NCBI GenBank assembly: GCA_028023455.1
Contig: JAQFVV010012434.1
Span: 5,856,264 to 5,920,263 of the forward strand
Reading direction: 5' to 3'
DNA length: 64,000 nucleotides
Source of the DNA: Epiperipatus broadwayi
Lineage: Eukaryota > Onychophora > Udeonychophora > Euonychophora > Peripatidae
In this document: piece after piece, positions 61,560-64,000 of the stretch
Layout of the letters: every line of letters begins with the position of its first letter
How positions within the stretch are numbered: the first letter of the stretch is position 1
The notes under the pieces: generated by a model
The model's input: the letters and a program-made list of their open reading frames with translations, nothing else
Told to the model about the DNA's origin: nothing
Database searches by the model: none
Position numbers and translations under genes: made by a program

Positions 61560-61925
61560 AGTTAGAGTGATGTAATGTCAATATGAATGTGACTACAATG
61601 TCAAATCCAATAAAGGCTTTGAGCATTTCATCATTGGTTTTTCAATAAAATGGGTAGTTAAATAGCTGAAAGGGTGACAGTATTGAAGCCTGTCCATTAA
61701 AGTTTGAGGAATTGCTATCTTAATATAAGCTAAACACTGATTGTATATGTGTGTGAGATTATTGTATGGCCTAACTAATAAGTGCTGCATCTGCACGAAA
61801 TACATATATTGGGGACCAGGTATCTTTTTTGCATGTGTGGGGTCAGGTGTATCAGTTAATTGAGATGGAATGAAGAATGAATAGACTGAAAAATCCTGAG
61901 TTCAAATCCCTCTAATTAAATAATC
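61560..61925 (+). repeat. Hammerhead repeat family 3, single copy
   Basis: Sense landmarks shared with the copies at 34.7 and 50.9 kb: AAAGGCTTTGAGCATTTC-type 5' block (seen reversed elsewhere), GAAATACATATATTGGGG, TATCTTTTTTGCATGTGTGGGGTCAGGTG and the 3' end CTGAGTTCAAATCCC, a good B-box-like word. This copy is not part of an inverted pair. Confidence 0.65.
61766..61822 (+). ncRNA. Hammerhead-like motif, family 3 copy e
   Basis: Stem I CCTAA pairs with TTGGG. The core reads CTAATAA, with G-to-A changes at positions 5 and 8. Stem II is a perfect GTGC with GCAC (61,793-61,796), followed by GAAA (61,797-61,800), stem III TA with TA and TA as cleavage dinucleotide. The stem II pairs differ from those of other copies yet still match, good evidence that the fold was once under selection. 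Confidence 0.6.
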
Positions 61926-63845
61926 AAAACATTTTGAAGAAATATATCTCAGTAAGAGTAGGGGATAAATTCCAAAAACTGGAGCAATATAGTTTTAAAC
62001 AAAGTGAATTTAATAATGGTTTAAAATTTGTCTATTAAAAGTATAGAATTAAATAATAAAGAAGTTTTATCAAGTGATCATTACTAAATTAGATATTCAT
62101 ATATATACACTACATAAATATGTAATGATACTAATATTATTTATATGTGCCATCTATAGAAATTTTCTGATGTTTCAAGTAGCAAAAAATTTGGTTGATT
62201 TTTTCATCCAACATTGCTTCCTGAAACATGGAGAACTTATATGGAATGTGTAGATAAATAACATCATAACTTTTACTTTTTAAAAGTTATAAAAAAAATT
62301 TTTTTTATCATATTATTTACACTATTCTAATTTGTTTTATTTTATTTGGTTCAATCATCATTAAAAAAATAAGGTAAGGAGAGAAGAGGATCCCCTTTCT
62401 TAGCAAATATAATTTTACTAATTATTTATTAATTCCAGGATACCTATTATTTTAACACTTAAATAATTTCAAATAAATGATTATTCAAAAAAGCTATAAT
62501 CCAATCACAGCAATATTTTTTTTTAAAAAAAAAGATTTAAAAGGAAAAAGGTGTAAAGAAAGAAGTTAGTTTTGAGTATTTGAAGATTACAGAAATGGAT
62601 CGAAAGATATGGAGAGAGTTGTGAAATCGATTTTCACAACTATCTGCCTATTGGTAAATAACTAATGATTTAATAACAATTAAAATGCGGTCCTAAACTT
62701 TTAAAAATACTTTGATAATTTTTTTGATAACATTAATATTTTTTTTCATGATAAACTTATTATTTGGTTTCTCACTGCAGATATCATTAAATAAATACTC
62801 AAAAATAAATATATTATGTATCAAGAGAAAATAACAATGAATATACAAGTATTATTTTTCTTGTAATTTTTTTTTTTTTTGGTTGAAAAATTTGACAGGC
62901 CCCAGGTATTTGATCATGAGCAATAAATAACATTTCTTAAGCTTTCTAGATATACTTTCTGTTTTATTTTGGAAGCTGGCAGTGTGAATGTTTTTTCCTC
63001 TTATAATACTACAGTCAGTTCTAGAATTAAATACGATTAATTTTCTTAATTCCTCATATAATGCTCCAACTCATATGAAAAATATTTTTGTCAATCTAAT
63101 AGTATCATTTGCCTTATGAAGATATGTCTAAACAAAGCAAATGATTTTTTCCAAACCATTCTATGAAGTTTGGGCTTAATAGTTTGGAAAAGTGCTGCCT
63201 AATTAATACAAAGTCTTATTGCCACAATTTTGATAGCATAAACCTACTCACCAGTGTTGATATTGCCAAGGAATAAATGATGATTTTTATTTATGCAATA
63301 GGCATTAAATACCACATAGAACAATTTTAATATTAATGCATTTAAACTATAGTATTGTGACCTAAGTATTTAGAAACTATTTGTAGTAAATATACAGCTG
63401 CCACTCAAAAATGAATATGGACATTCTAATTCCAAAGAAAAAAAATTGCCTTTGAAATGTATTTTATGATGACTATCCAATTAGTAAACCACAAATATGT
63501 CCATATATAGGACAGGTGAACTTTTTGTTTTTTAATATTTTGTGATGCTGTCTTTTAATTTCTTCAACAGAAAACTTTTCTTTCTACAATATTTCAACAT
63601 CAAGTCTAATTGTAGTTCTCCAATGTATTCTATTTTCTGCAATATCTTCACAATGGAAACAACCAACCGTGTACCTCTTTAGAATGGGCTTGAGATAAAA
63701 CTTATAACATAAATGAAGTCTACCACTCTTACAAAAACCATGCTTAAATTTACCAAAAATTATTTTTTAAGGAATTCTTGCCTTATTCATTTGTTTTATA
63801 TGTCCAATCCAATAAAGATTTGATTTTAGAATAATGGATTATGGC
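61926..63845. other. AT-rich non-coding stretch
   Basis: No gene or repeat is recognised. Confidence 0.5.
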
Positions 63846-64000
63846 ATACACACACCTGCACCTATAATGTAATATATCAGGGATTCAAGCTCAGACTTTC
63901 ACCTGACCTTCAAACTCTCCATGCGATATATTGCTGACCTACCTAATCACACATGTTGAAAAGATAAATAATCATCAAAACACGTATTTCATGCTAAACC
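63846..64000 (-). repeat. Hammerhead repeat family 3, copy cut by window end
   Basis: On the minus strand the visible part reads TTTAGCATGAAATACGTG, TTATTTATCTTTTCAACATG and ends with GAGCTTGAATCCC (B-box-like). It is the 3' half of the repeat, from stem II and GAAA onward. The core and 5' half would lie beyond 64,000. Confidence 0.7.

Overview
The window is AT-rich, non-coding eukaryotic DNA and almost certainly comes from an invertebrate animal. It holds RTE-clade LINEs, Penelope-like element remains with GIY-YIG domains, hAT and piggyBac relics, tRNA-derived SINEs and a 5S-rRNA-derived sequence. No operons, Shine-Dalgarno sites or dense coding are present, and I recognise no host gene. The species cannot be named from this. 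Apart from one intact retrotransposon ORF, every coding trace is a decayed mobile element.

Layout. 1-2 kb: a repeat family with hammerhead-ribozyme motifs in direct and inverted copies. 2.4-2.8 kb: a long hairpin. 4.32-7.60 kb: a full-length but broken RTE LINE on the minus strand. 12.6 kb: a polypyrimidine tract. 14.7-18.2 kb: two old RTE relics head to head. 19.4-19.65 kb: a tRNA-like unit beside a 5S-like unit. 21.2-22.3 kb: a Penelope-like relic between inverted arms that carry tRNA-like sequence. 24.1 kb: a SINE. 24.6 kb: a small hAT element. 25.8-28.7 kb: a piggyBac transposase relic split by a 1.9-kb array of ~420-bp repeats, each with a hammerhead site. 29.4-31.2 kb: two convergent Penelope-like relics. 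31.5-32.1 kb: a degenerate tandem repeat. 34.7-35.2, 42.8, 50.7-51.3, 61.6-61.9 and 63.85-64.0 kb: a third hammerhead-bearing repeat family. 36.3-37.3 kb: an old RTE relic. 43.7-46.7 kb: an hAT element with a broken BED-finger transposase and a nested SINE. 48.9 kb: a hairpin MITE. 49.6 kb: another small hAT. 51.6-59.2 kb: two RTE LINEs in tandem, each at the same nucleotide of a 333-bp tandem repeat; the second keeps a 985-codon endonuclease/reverse transcriptase ORF.

The strongest signal is self-cleaving RNA. Three unrelated repeat families each carry a type I hammerhead layout: CTGANGA, a stem II hairpin, GAAA, a tiny stem III, and a stem I with an internal loop. In the 26.4-28.3 kb array two adjacent copies are complete, so a transcript should release a 419-nt unit. 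That array sits inside piggyBac coding sequence, so it arrived as an insertion, much like the retrozymes described in animals and plants. The RTE and Penelope-like elements are the obvious candidate sources of reverse transcriptase; that link is inference.
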